Source: Halanaerobiales bacterium (lineage in GTDB: Bacteria > Bacillota > Halanaerobiia > Halanaerobiales > JADQBU01). From it: a DNA stretch of 32,020 nucleotides. Positions 23,001 through 29,524 of this stretch are shown here, piece by piece. Location of the stretch: contig JADQBU010000416.1 of the NCBI GenBank assembly GCA_016278435.1, positions 1-32,020 of the forward strand. Direction: 5' to 3'. The notes under the pieces were generated by a model. The model had not been told where the DNA came from and searched no databases. It worked only from the letters and a program-made list of their open reading frames with translations. The stretch's first letter is position 1; each line of letters starts with the position of its first letter. Both the position numbers and the translations under genes were made by a program.

Positions 23001-25082
23001 TTTATAGCCCTGATCACGGAACCTTGTCATTCCATATAATACAGAGGCGTTCTCTCCTCCCTCTGCTGTATAGATAGATTTGAGTAACTCTCCAAGACCG
23101 GTATTGCCGGTGTAGCGCTCAATCCGTTCTTCAATTGAAGTATTAGATTCAAATAAACTGTCTATCCAATCCCAGAATGATTGAACTATTTTTTGTCCAC
23201 CCTTCCAGAGTTCAACAAACACCTCAATTGTAACGCCAATTATTTTATCTGGTAAACTTAATGATTCATCTTTCCAGATTTCTTTAATATCATTAACTAG
23301 ATCAAGTAACCACTGTCCACCTGGTATCAATTTTAAAGACTCAACTGTTTTTTGAGAAAATGTTAATGTACTGTCAAGCCAAATAGAATTAAGCTCCTTT
23401 AAAAACTGTGTAATCCAGAGATCATCTGGATTAAGGCCTAAGAGTTTGGCGCCTCTTTCTACCAGGTTTATTGTCTGGCTGGTCCACCATAACATGATTG
23501 ATTCAATTAACTTTCCAACTGTTTTTGCTGTTAAATTAATAGTATTAAGAGTCTTTTCCGGGAGAGTTAAATCATCATCTGTCCAAATATTAACGATTTC
23601 ATTCCAGATATCCCGGATTAATTGAGCCAGATCTGAATTATTCCACCAGTCTTTTAGAGTATCCCATATTTCTTTGACATCCTTGACAACATTAGCTGTT
23701 ATATCCCGAATGTCCCAGAGATTCAGGTACCAAGCTGCGGCTAATATAGCTATTCCTGCAGCCACTTGGCCTGTAGTTGTGGCCAAACTCAATATAGCCA
23801 ATCCTACTGTCGCAAATACGGTAACCGTAGCAGTCAACTTAATCGCAAATGTCAGTATGGACTTGATTGCTTCTTTGTTATTTTTAACGAATGTACTAAT
23901 TGCTCCAGCCCAGGCTGAAATACTATCAAGAATATTATTAACTTCTGTGTTCCACCCTGACCCCATTTCCCGAACCGCATTAACTACATTCTCTTTAGCC
24001 CGGTTAAAATGAAAAGCTATAGTGTCTATAGCTTTACGAAAAGCTTCCTGCATGGCTCCTGTTGAATTATTCATAGCAGAGACAGATTCTCTCAGGCCAT
24101 CAATATTCTTGATCATCGGGATGATTGCACGGGCCGCCCTGATCTCGAAACCAACATTTTCTAATACTGACTGCATTTGCTCATCAGTAAGCCCTTCCAG
24201 GCTTGCTGACAGATCCTCTACAATATCAACAATCCCACGGAAATTGCCAAATTCATCATATACATTAATCCCTGCATCAGCTAGCTGGCCACTTTTCTGG
24301 ATTAATCCATCGTAAGCCCTTGCTAACGATACACTTGCCAGTTCTGCACTGAGCCCCTGCTTAGTTACAAAAGCCAGGGAACCGTACATGTTTTCAAGGC
24401 TCTCATTCAGTTTCCGGGCACTTGGTAACAGCTGTCCTTGCGCATTTGCTAATTGCTCATAAGTAATTACGCCTTTCCGGACTGTCTGAAACTGCAGATC
24501 AAAAACAGAATTCAGGTCTGTTATTGCTAAATCAAATGCATTAATTGTAGCCATTCCAGCTTTTACAGCGGTTTGAGCCTGAGTCATGCCTGCCTTGGCT
24601 GCTTTAGCTGCTAAACTCAATACATTGATTGAACTTGCCGCCTTAACTCCAGATGAAACTATATCATACAGTGCCGTCGATAGTGTCTCAGCACTCTCAC
24701 CGATCCGGTTGGATACCTGAATGACTTCATCACGCATCTGGGTGAATTTTTCTCTTGATACATCAAGCAGGGTATTAACGTTGGCCATAGCCTGCTCGAA
24801 TTTTGCGAACTTGTATATGGGGATTGTTGTTAGGGCCACTATTGCCGTGAAAGCCTTCAGGGCCACATTTCGCGTGGTACGGAATGCATTACGGAGTTTC
24901 ATTATAGCTGCTCTCATTGCCTTTAATGCAGCTGCCACCTTCTTTGCATAAGCTACCATTGAACGAGCTGTACCGGCGAAACTACGTTTCATTTCTTTGA
25001 TTCTTCGAATCATGTCATCTAATTCTCTCGAGTACATATCCCGGGCTCTGATAGCCATTCCGATTGCTACTTCTCGGTCCAT
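20013..25082 (-). CDS. Phage tail tape measure protein (TP901 family)
   Basis: About 1690 residues. The N-terminal third carries the TP901-type core: MANVNTLLDVSREKF, AETLSTALYDIVSSGVKAAS, LAAKAAKAGMTQAQTAVKAG. Further on there are hydrophobic stretches (about 410-455 and 815-865) and, near residue 1040, GGYVSGPGTATSDSIPAMLSNGEFVI, a motif frequent in such proteins, followed by a long helical C-terminus with a Gly/Ala-rich segment. Tape measures set tail length at roughly 0.15 nm per residue, which would give about 250 nm, i.e. a siphovirus-like or myovirus-like tail. ATG 25082 fits the AGGTGG site better than GTG 25091. No tail tube, chaperone pair or distal-tail gene of recognisable type is adjacent, which is odd. 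Confidence 0.93.
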   Translation of the reverse strand: MDREVAIGMAIRARDMYSRELDDMIRRIKEMKRSFAGTARSMVAYAKKVAAALKAMRAAIMKLRNAFRTTRNVALKAFTAIVALTTIPIYKFAKFEQAMANVNTLLDVSREKFTQMRDEVIQVSNRIGESAETLSTALYDIVSSGVKAASSINVLSLAAKAAKAGMTQAQTAVKAGMATINAFDLAITDLNSVFDLQFQTVRKGVITYEQLANAQGQLLPSARKLNESLENMYGSLAFVTKQGLSAELASVSLARAYDGLIQKSGQLADAGINVYDEFGNFRGIVDIVEDLSASLEGLTDEQMQSVLENVGFEIRAARAIIPMIKNIDGLRESVSAMNNSTGAMQEAFRKAIDTIAFHFNRAKENVVNAVREMGSGWNTEVNNILDSISAWAGAISTFVKNNKEAIKSILTFAIKLTATVTVFATVGLAILSLATTTGQVAAGIAILAAAWYLNLWDIRDITANVVKDVKEIWDTLKDWWNNSDLAQLIRDIWNEIVNIWTDDDLTLPEKTLNTINLTAKTVGKLIESIMLWWTSQTINLVERGAKLLGLNPDDLWITQFLKELNSIWLDSTLTFSQKTVESLKLIPGGQWLLDLVNDIKEIWKDESLSLPDKIIGVTIEVFVELWKGGQKIVQSFWDWIDSLFESNTSIEERIERYTGNTGLGELLKSIYTAEGGENASVLYGMTRFRDQGYKFAKEANQEFFNGLTEALNIKEGSDQYYAAAAATSANHYWQNFKKEYELEADTALADLSKEMRQKFVEFMGSGFAPPDAHELNPNWDPNVTRELERNLQTPENSIGNLDLTIDFTIGIGAITTAITAAIILKRLVAQLIAQGVLIKMGAQMAAGSALTAVGGSALALASGLTIGATLSVLFDPEVTNYEEWKKDFKEGMELLFTKQFWQDLWTIAQFEWKNMIINITEWSKEQFNKIFSKEYWLGVWDNMKQAWKETWADLKPKFSLDVQREKSNLWYMSPLALPQLMTEWLQNNFATGGYVSGPGTATSDSIPAMLSNGEFVINAQAAKRWRPFLEAINSGNVPGFKLGGQLSYQDYVVTGGHAAANMQILSAAGLSNNKLLNVLARISKDTEHFKYLIDIATGFREAKDEQARLWQQYIQDAEKGNEILKQIRDNLDPTQPAQTKTDWNNFLPLLADLVDTAVEDFGDSVSQSTAALISGVTGAMRSFSGVNGGFFGTKDAPGVIGELKTAWSELKGGNIRGALGSLSQGTVQGITAILDGVKNAIISGVESAAQRAAQAFQAAAEKFQDAVNKFDQSISQSGSLQMASYDYQGAINQAKDTAQAYAESLAAERRKNATRKGAGIGGLLGGVIGFFVGGPAGAAIGAGIGGAGGAAVGAMGDYYRSSDYQKKLNAMMKEVKEKMRDTLESAFDLSTGSITGNINQAILDAAGSGKDMAKQVGISLYGQVKSSLESVFLWANNNLINEILRPMIGGMKDKIIGSITSGDQINFDSLLDINKLIQVAQKAEELGQKFSEFRENLRQRLVDAGLSDDIIDAIFPVSQLSQNISEALRGAMGTALESGDYRDFTKSMGQSIYDNARQGLIQAFMESEVYQRMFAQWFDTANINFSGNLEQDFGLIQNMLTTLQDRLRSAGLDFNYTRLAAEGSAGTGGTGTIESDNYYAGADTSGNGATTINNKYIFAPHDNMFFGSDKEDLFREFEEWRRKKDDDSA

Positions 25083-25125
25083 TTTATCCACCTACCTTTT
25101 TATGTTTTATTGTGTTTGAATCTTA

Positions 25126-25422
25126 TTACTCAAATCCTTTAAGTTCCTTCCTGAGCCTTGATTCTTTCTCTTCAACTTCTTCAATAGTCTCGTTTAACAA
25201 TCTAACAGTAGAATCTTTCGGTTCTTTTAAATTATCCCTGGCGTTAATTAAGTTCTCTTTCAGTTCCTCACACTTTTTAATAGCAGAGTGAATTTCTACG
25301 AGTGCTTTTTTCTTAAGATTCTTCATGTCTGTTCCCACCTTCTTCATATTAGTGAGTTCATCCATAACCCTTTCATCCTGCCCAGCAACTTCCGTTAACG
25401 CTTCAATATACCTTTTCTTCAT
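25126..25422 (-). CDS. Coiled-coil phage protein, 98 aa
   Basis: Almost wholly helical and charged (MKKVGTDMKNLKKKALVEIHS, then ETIEEVEEKESRLRKELKGF), with heptad patterns throughout. ATG 25422 follows AGGTGGTA. It directly precedes the tape measure gene, the place where tail-assembly chaperones (gpG/gpGT-like) usually lie, but it lacks a visible slippery frameshift site and is short; the chaperone idea is speculation. Confidence 0.7.
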   Translation of the reverse strand: MKKRYIEALTEVAGQDERVMDELTNMKKVGTDMKNLKKKALVEIHSAIKKCEELKENLINARDNLKEPKDSTVRLLNETIEEVEEKESRLRKELKGFE

Positions 25423-25445
25423 ACTGGCCTACCACCTGTCAAATT

Positions 25446-26072
25446 TTATTTGAAATAAGGATTGTTTGAATTGTACCGAAAATCCTTATAAAAGTTATGT
25501 GCCCTGGTAACTTCAAGGCCTGTCCTGATTTCCTCTGAGATTGCCTCCCAGTGTTTTACTAAACCCCGCAATTGCTCAAGTTTCTCTTGATCAGGAGTAA
25601 GGAATTCATTTATTTCTTTCCTAATCTCATCTGTTCCCTCTTTATCAGAATAATAATAAGACATCAATTTGACCACTTCTTCATTTTCCAGATCAATGTT
25701 CTTTTTCAAGTGGTCCTGGATCTGCTGCTCATTACCACCGTTGATTATTTGTTGGGTTAATAATAATTCCATACTATTAAGCAACTTTTCATTAGTCGGT
25801 TTAGTTTCCCGCTTTGCCAATTCCCTTTCTCTATTCCTTTTAAACTCCTTTTCTTTTTTATCAATTTTATCTTTTAGTGATTTAATATAACTTTCCTTCA
25901 TTGCTATAGCTTTTTCAAGTGCCTCTTCTACGGCAGACCTATCACGCTCTTTTTTGACTTCATCATTATATTTCTCATTACCTTTAAGAGTGTTTTCGTA
26001 TTGCTCCTTCAAGTTCTGATAGTTTTTTTCATATCTGTCCATAATGTCTCCAGCTACATCTCTTAAATTCAT
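25446..26072 (-). CDS. Coiled-coil phage protein, 208 aa
   Basis: ATG 26072 uses a GAGGAGG site located in the last codons of the upstream 66-aa gene. The first 100 residues are a continuous charged coiled coil (QNLKEQYENTLKGNEKYND, EKAIAMKESYIKSLKDKIDKK). A second helical part follows, with LLLTQQIINGGNEQQIQDHL, and the chain ends in RAHNFYKDFRYNSNNPYFK. It resembles scaffolding or tape-measure accessory proteins only in general character; I recognise no family. It shares an operon with the tape measure gene. Confidence 0.7.
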   Translation of the reverse strand: MNLRDVAGDIMDRYEKNYQNLKEQYENTLKGNEKYNDEVKKERDRSAVEEALEKAIAMKESYIKSLKDKIDKKEKEFKRNRERELAKRETKPTNEKLLNSMELLLTQQIINGGNEQQIQDHLKKNIDLENEEVVKLMSYYYSDKEGTDEIRKEINEFLTPDQEKLEQLRGLVKHWEAISEEIRTGLEVTRAHNFYKDFRYNSNNPYFK

Positions 26073-26075
26073 AGG

Positions 26076-26264
26076 TTATTCCTCCTCGAAATATACTTTT
26101 TGTGCCTCAATCGCTCCCTCATCATGTCTACTTGCGAGGGATTTACCATAACCTCGCGCCTTGAATGCCCCTTTGTTCCCTCTAATCTTATCTTCCTGTT
26201 CTCTTTTCTCTTTGCCAATTTCCTGCAATTCATCTTCAGTAAACTCTTTTTCTTCTTTACTCAA
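26076..26264 (-). CDS. Small charged phage protein, 62-66 aa
   Basis: A near-perfect ribosome site, AAAGGTGGTGATC, precedes the frame; TTG 26264 is the start that leaves correct spacing, while GTG codons at 26276 and 26273 lie inside the site. The chain is highly charged (KEEKEFTEDELQEIGKEKREQ, then KGAFKARGYGKSLASRHDEGAIEAQ). Its final codons contain the ribosome site of the next gene, so the genes are coupled. Unknown function. Confidence 0.6.
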   Translation of the reverse strand: MSKEEKEFTEDELQEIGKEKREQEDKIRGNKGAFKARGYGKSLASRHDEGAIEAQKVYFEEE

Positions 26265-26314
26265 TGTGATCACCACCTTTCTTTGAAACCAATTTTAATT
26301 ACTAATACCCAAAT

Positions 26315-26662
26315 TTATGTTAAATGGGATATATCCCTTGGCTGTTCACCTGAAATAATCCTTCTCATCTTTTTAATAGCCCCAGCTTTGACTTTATAAT
26401 ACTTAGTCCTGCCATGATTAAATTCAGGGCTTGTATAGATCTCTGAATCTGTTTTAGGTTCACCATTTAAATACTTTTGGCCTATTATAAATTGTTCCAG
26501 TGGACTTAGTCCTTCAAATGCTATATTGATATATTTGATAATCTTTTTATTTCAATGTAATTTTCTCTATCCTCCGGGTCATCTTCTGGTCATTTAAATA
26601 TTTTATATTCTCCCTATAATTATTAAGCATATCAACCAGCATAAATCTCATCTTTCAATCGT
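26315..26662 (-). pseudogene. Frameshifted RinA/ArpU-like late regulator gene
   Basis: This 386-base gap is not empty. Joining frames on the minus strand gives a coherent protein: IERLKDEIYAG, then LVDMLNNYRENIKYLNDQKM, then DPEDRENYIEIKR, then IIKYINIAFEGLSPLEQFII ... GRTKYYKVKAGAIKKMRRIISG, ending at TAA (26315-26317). The last part is a sigma-70 region-4-like helix-turn-helix as in phage ArpU/RinA activators. Each part lies in a different frame from its neighbour, with a stop soon after each shift, and no single start-to-stop frame exists. At least two or three small insertions or deletions have broken the gene. It begins inside the end of an intact related gene. Confidence 0.7.
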
Positions 26663-27091
26663 TCAATACAACATCACAGGTATCAATTCCTGAATTGCTT
26701 TACTTCTTCTTCTCTTACAATGGTCTGGGCTCATACCAACTTCAGCAGCTACATCATACCAAGTCTCATCATCCATATAAAAAAGCTTCAATATTTTGCG
26801 ATCTGGTTCATTAAGAATTCCTTCCAGGGATCTATCAATCCTATCAATTAAAACCTTATTTCTTTGAATTTCTCTTTCAAGTTTTTTGATCTCTTGTTTT
26901 TTATCTAAAATTTCATTTTCTACCGATCTATGAACTTCATTGGTATCAAAATTTATGTGATCATAAGTCATAGACCGCACTCTTTGTATGTCTTCTTTCA
27001 TTAATTCAATTTGCTCTTTATGGTTCTCAACGGAAACTTTTAAACTATTATATTTTCTAAGGTCTTGCTCAACTTTTTTGTACGGTTTCAT
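26663..27091 (-). CDS. ArpU/RinA-like phage late transcription regulator, 142 aa
   Basis: ATG 27091 follows AAGGAGG. The N-terminal two-thirds is a coiled coil (ILDKKQEIKKLEREIQRN), and the C-terminal 45 residues are a sigma-region-4-type helix-turn-helix: ILNEPDRKILKLFYMDDETW, YDVAAEVGMSPDHCKRRRSKAIQEL. This layout matches phage activators of late genes (ArpU, RinA, DUF1492-like). Such genes usually sit right before the small terminase gene; here they are followed by a decayed relative and then by small genes leading to the tape measure gene. Confidence 0.8.
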   Translation of the reverse strand: MKPYKKVEQDLRKYNSLKVSVENHKEQIELMKEDIQRVRSMTYDHINFDTNEVHRSVENEILDKKQEIKKLEREIQRNKVLIDRIDRSLEGILNEPDRKILKLFYMDDETWYDVAAEVGMSPDHCKRRRSKAIQELIPVMLY

Positions 27092-27120
27092 CCCTCAAAC
27101 CTCCTTGTCAACTTATATTA

Positions 27121-27594
27121 TCAATGATAATACTTCTGTAATACTGGTTTAAGTTTTTCAAGTAATAGATTAAACAATTCGCGCCTCCGCTTAAGTAGCT
27201 GGTATTTAGTTGTTCCAAATTCTTCATATATTGCTTCAAGTGTTTTATCACTTAAAGCAAGATCTTTCTTAATAATTTCAATGTCGCCAGCAGTAATATT
27301 TTCAGTCACACGCATATCATCAATAATAGCTTTGATTTCAGAAAAAAACCTGTATTTTTTTTTAACTCGCAAGTAATAATCAGCCAATTTTATTGCTCTA
27401 TATGCTGTCGGATCTCCATTACCACTAATCGAGGCAACCTTATCATGTCTCAATTCAACACTTGCAGTTGTATCATAATAATCATCCGGGAACTTTTTGC
27501 TCATTTTTTCTTTAAATCTATCAATCTTCTGATCAATTTCTCCAGTAAAATACATTATTATGAAATGCTTAGTTTCTGATTCTGTTACTTGCAT
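27121..27594 (-). CDS. Hypothetical phage regulator-like protein, 157 aa
   Basis: ATG 27594 follows AGAGGGTGATC at good spacing. The chain is helical with TAYRAIKLADYYLRVKKKYRFF in the centre and DKTLEAIYEEFGTTKYQLLKRRRELFNLLLEKL at the end, which could be a helix-turn-helix like that of late-gene regulators. It sits 30 bases before the clear ArpU/RinA-like gene. I cannot assign it firmly. Confidence 0.6.
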   Translation of the reverse strand: MQVTESETKHFIIMYFTGEIDQKIDRFKEKMSKKFPDDYYDTTASVELRHDKVASISGNGDPTAYRAIKLADYYLRVKKKYRFFSEIKAIIDDMRVTENITAGDIEIIKKDLALSDKTLEAIYEEFGTTKYQLLKRRRELFNLLLEKLKPVLQKYYH

Positions 27595-27705
27595 CCGACC
27601 AGATCACCCTCTTTGCCTTCTTTTTAGGGGCTGCGAAACTGCGAGTATTAATTGCAGTTATGTTCATTTTTTTTTGTTCTCTATTAATTACTGGATTTAT
27701 CTTTT

Positions 27706-28431
27706 TTATGAATTCAATCCGAACTCCCTGGGGGATAACACTTCTAATACCTCAGCTTTACCTTCAAAAAGATATTCCGGGATATCTTTATCAGGATAAT
27801 AGGGTGCACCTTGTAATTTAATTAATCTTTTACCCGATTTTCCTCTCCAGTAATCAAAGGCTATATCCCTTAACTTATTAATCGAAAAGGTATCATTTTG
27901 AAGTAAAAGAGCACTCGAATTATGTATTTTCCCTGTTAATTTAAGTTTCAAAATATATCTTTCTTTACCAACATCTCTACGTTCATTATTGATCTTTCCA
28001 AGAAAAGTCTTCCAATAAAATTTCATATCCCTTTTTGTTTTTTCATAATCTGGAATTACAAATAATGCAGTATATCTCGATGGATAATCAGGGAATTTCT
28101 CACGCCTGACATTCTCAAATACCATTTCTCTGGTATATTCTAAATACAGACCTAATGACTTTCTTAACTCATGTGAAACGGTCATTAATTCTTGAAAAAG
28201 GAACGGCGTTGGTTTGGCCTGTCTAATTTTATTTAACATCGCACTGGAGAAATTGGCAACGTACATCCTATTACCCCCACCATCTTCAATCTGTCTAGAA
28301 ATATCCCGCAAATGCTTTGTATAAAAGTTTATTTCTTTTCCTATAATGCGCTTATCCCCTTTATGCCATTGATACCCTATTTTGGGATTATGAATATGAT
28401 AAAAAATTTCATTTTCAATTGTTTTCATCAT
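27706..28431 (-). CDS. DUF2441-like phage protein, 241 aa
   Basis: ATG 28431 (or 28428) follows GGGAGGAAACC. The chain has the pattern I associate with DUF2441: a start with FYHIHNPKIGYQWHKGD and a central REMVFENVRREKFPDYPSRY-TALFV followed by FYWKTF. DUF2441 proteins occur in phages and bacteria; some analyses link related folds to ADP-ribosyltransferases, but I cannot confirm that here. No signal peptide. It lies in the leftward operon between the small genes after the primase and the late regulators, where phages often keep accessory or host-modifying genes. Confidence 0.65.
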   Translation of the reverse strand: MMKTIENEIFYHIHNPKIGYQWHKGDKRIIGKEINFYTKHLRDISRQIEDGGGNRMYVANFSSAMLNKIRQAKPTPFLFQELMTVSHELRKSLGLYLEYTREMVFENVRREKFPDYPSRYTALFVIPDYEKTKRDMKFYWKTFLGKINNERRDVGKERYILKLKLTGKIHNSSALLLQNDTFSINKLRDIAFDYWRGKSGKRLIKLQGAPYYPDKDIPEYLFEGKAEVLEVLSPREFGLNS

Positions 28432-28557
28432 GGTTTCCTCCCAGTGTATTTTTTCAGTCCTATGATATATAGTCAGCGGACATTAATTAATTCATCTCTC
28501 AACCCTTCCAAATGTGACAGTATTTAGCTCAATATAGTCTAATCTGTTTATATTAAT

Positions 28558-28579
28558 TGACAACAATTTTGACAACAAT
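28558..28579. repeat. Tandem pair TGACAACAAT
   Basis: TGACAACAAT at 28558-28567 and 28570-28579, period 12, in the spacer between the DUF2441-like gene and the 79-aa gene. It is the reverse complement of the pair next to the integrase (16673-16694), with the same period. Confidence 0.55.
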
Positions 28580-28586
28580 ATTAAGA

Positions 28587-28826
28587 TCATTTAATAAAAT
28601 CTTCTAATTTTTTATTACCATTTCCGCGCCAATCATACTTTGCTTTATTTGCCAGACAATGAAACTTATCCATAGAAAAATCATCATCAAAATAACTATT
28701 TAATCCCTGGTATCGATTCAATAAATCGAGAAATTCTTCTTTCTCCTGCTTGGAAAGAAGGCTCAAATCATAATTATTTCTATTAAATATCTTCTTGAGA
28801 TTGTCTAACTGCCTTTTAGTGACCAT
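28587..28826 (-). CDS. Small hypothetical phage protein, 79 aa
   Basis: Start ATG 28826 overlaps the stop of the upstream gene (TAATG), indicating coupling; an earlier in-frame GTG has no site of its own. The protein (VTKRQLDNLKKIFNRNNYDLSLLSKQEKEEFLDLLNRYQG, ending KYDWRGNGNKKLEDFIK) is helical and charged, without recognisable domain. It is the second gene after the intergenic iteron region. Confidence 0.65.
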   Translation of the reverse strand: MVTKRQLDNLKKIFNRNNYDLSLLSKQEKEEFLDLLNRYQGLNSYFDDDFSMDKFHCLANKAKYDWRGNGNKKLEDFIK

Positions 28827-29059
28827 TATGCCGACCACCGGCCTTTACTTTGTTCTGCCAATTTTTCCAACTCTTCAACCCTGTCTGCCAATTCAACTGT
28901 CTTGAATGCATCAATTAATTTTCCGGCCAAATACCCCATAGCTCTTGCTTCTGCGACTGATATTTCTCCTTCATCAAGTTTATTTATTACCCTGGCAATA
29001 AGTAATCTTACTCTATCTGGACTATCTAACCTTATGTTCCTTTCGTATAATTTCCCCAT
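28826..29059 (-). CDS. Small conserved-type phage protein, 77 aa
   Basis: ATG 29059 is chosen because GGGAAGGTGG precedes it; the open frame extends 24 codons further upstream without a site. The sequence SPDRVRLLIARVINKLDEGEISVAEARAMGYLAGKLIDAF resembles a short helical protein common in Firmicute prophages near early or packaging genes, ending in a coiled coil (ADRVEELEKLAEQ). Function is not known. It is the first gene of the leftward operon that begins after the iteron region. Confidence 0.7.
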   Translation of the reverse strand: MGKLYERNIRLDSPDRVRLLIARVINKLDEGEISVAEARAMGYLAGKLIDAFKTVELADRVEELEKLAEQSKGRWSA

Positions 29060-29506
29060 TTTTACCACCTTCCCTGTTATAGCAGTAATGAACGCAAATT
29101 CTTTAATACATGTAAAGGGGTATAGTAACACATTTAATTTTTTTGTTAATTCGATTATTGCTCCCCTTCTCAGTCCCGAACTTAATTTAATAATAAGAGT
29201 TGAAAATTATAGACCCATTATAATGCGCTCCTAAGATAGATATAATGCTTATAATTCCTGTCATACTAGCACTTAACAAGATTCCATTAGTTCATTATGT
29301 AATTCTAAGTGAGATATAATAATTTATAATAATGAAATATTTTTATAATATTTTTTTGAACTACTCAGAAACTGCCCAATCAGTCTAATGATATAATGAA
29401 TTTACATAATCTATTATTATATAAGTAATTATAAGCATTATATATACATTATATCTTCATTATATCGACATTATATTTACTCAAATATTGTTTTCATGCT
29501 TAATAA
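29060..29506. other. AT-rich noncoding region beside the primase gene, origin or operator candidate
   Basis: 447 bases without a convincing gene. It holds four 11-bp iterons, two reverse-orientation copies of their core (ATATAATG at 29240-29247 and 29391-29398), a 14-bp inverted repeat enclosing the iterons, and many short AT palindromes. It separates the primase gene from the leftward accessory operon, so it must also contain that operon's promoter, which I cannot pinpoint. Confidence 0.55.
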
Positions 29507-29524
29507 TTAATGATTGGGCAGTTT
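29369..29524. repeat. 14-bp perfect inverted repeat flanking the iterons
   Basis: AAACTGCCCAATCA (29369-29382) and TGATTGGGCAGTTT (29511-29524) are exact reverse complements, separated by 128 bases. The right arm encodes the final residues KLPN and the first two bases of the last codon (H) of the primase, just before its stop, so the left arm looks like an inverted copy of that coding end. Confidence 0.7.
29436..29479. repeat. Four 11-bp iterons, CATTATATNNN
   Basis: CATTATAT starts at 29436, 29447, 29458 and 29469, exactly 11 bases apart. Regular one-turn spacing in an AT-rich stretch next to a replication gene is typical of origin iterons or a cooperative operator. Confidence 0.7.

Noticed and set aside
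20100..24951. Plus-strand frames opposite the tape measure gene
   Set aside because: They are shadows of the long minus-strand frame, with no ribosome sites or recognisable motifs.
27569..27667. 32-codon frame MNITAINTRSFAAPKKKAKR... on the minus strand
   Set aside because: It has only a weak ribosome site, and its central codons double as the ribosome site (AGAGGGTGATC) of the 157-aa gene, which explains the sequence without a gene.
29201..29480. CRISPR-like array in the AT-rich repeats
   Set aside because: Units are 11 bp with 3-bp variable parts; there are no 20-40-bp repeats with unique spacers and no cas genes.
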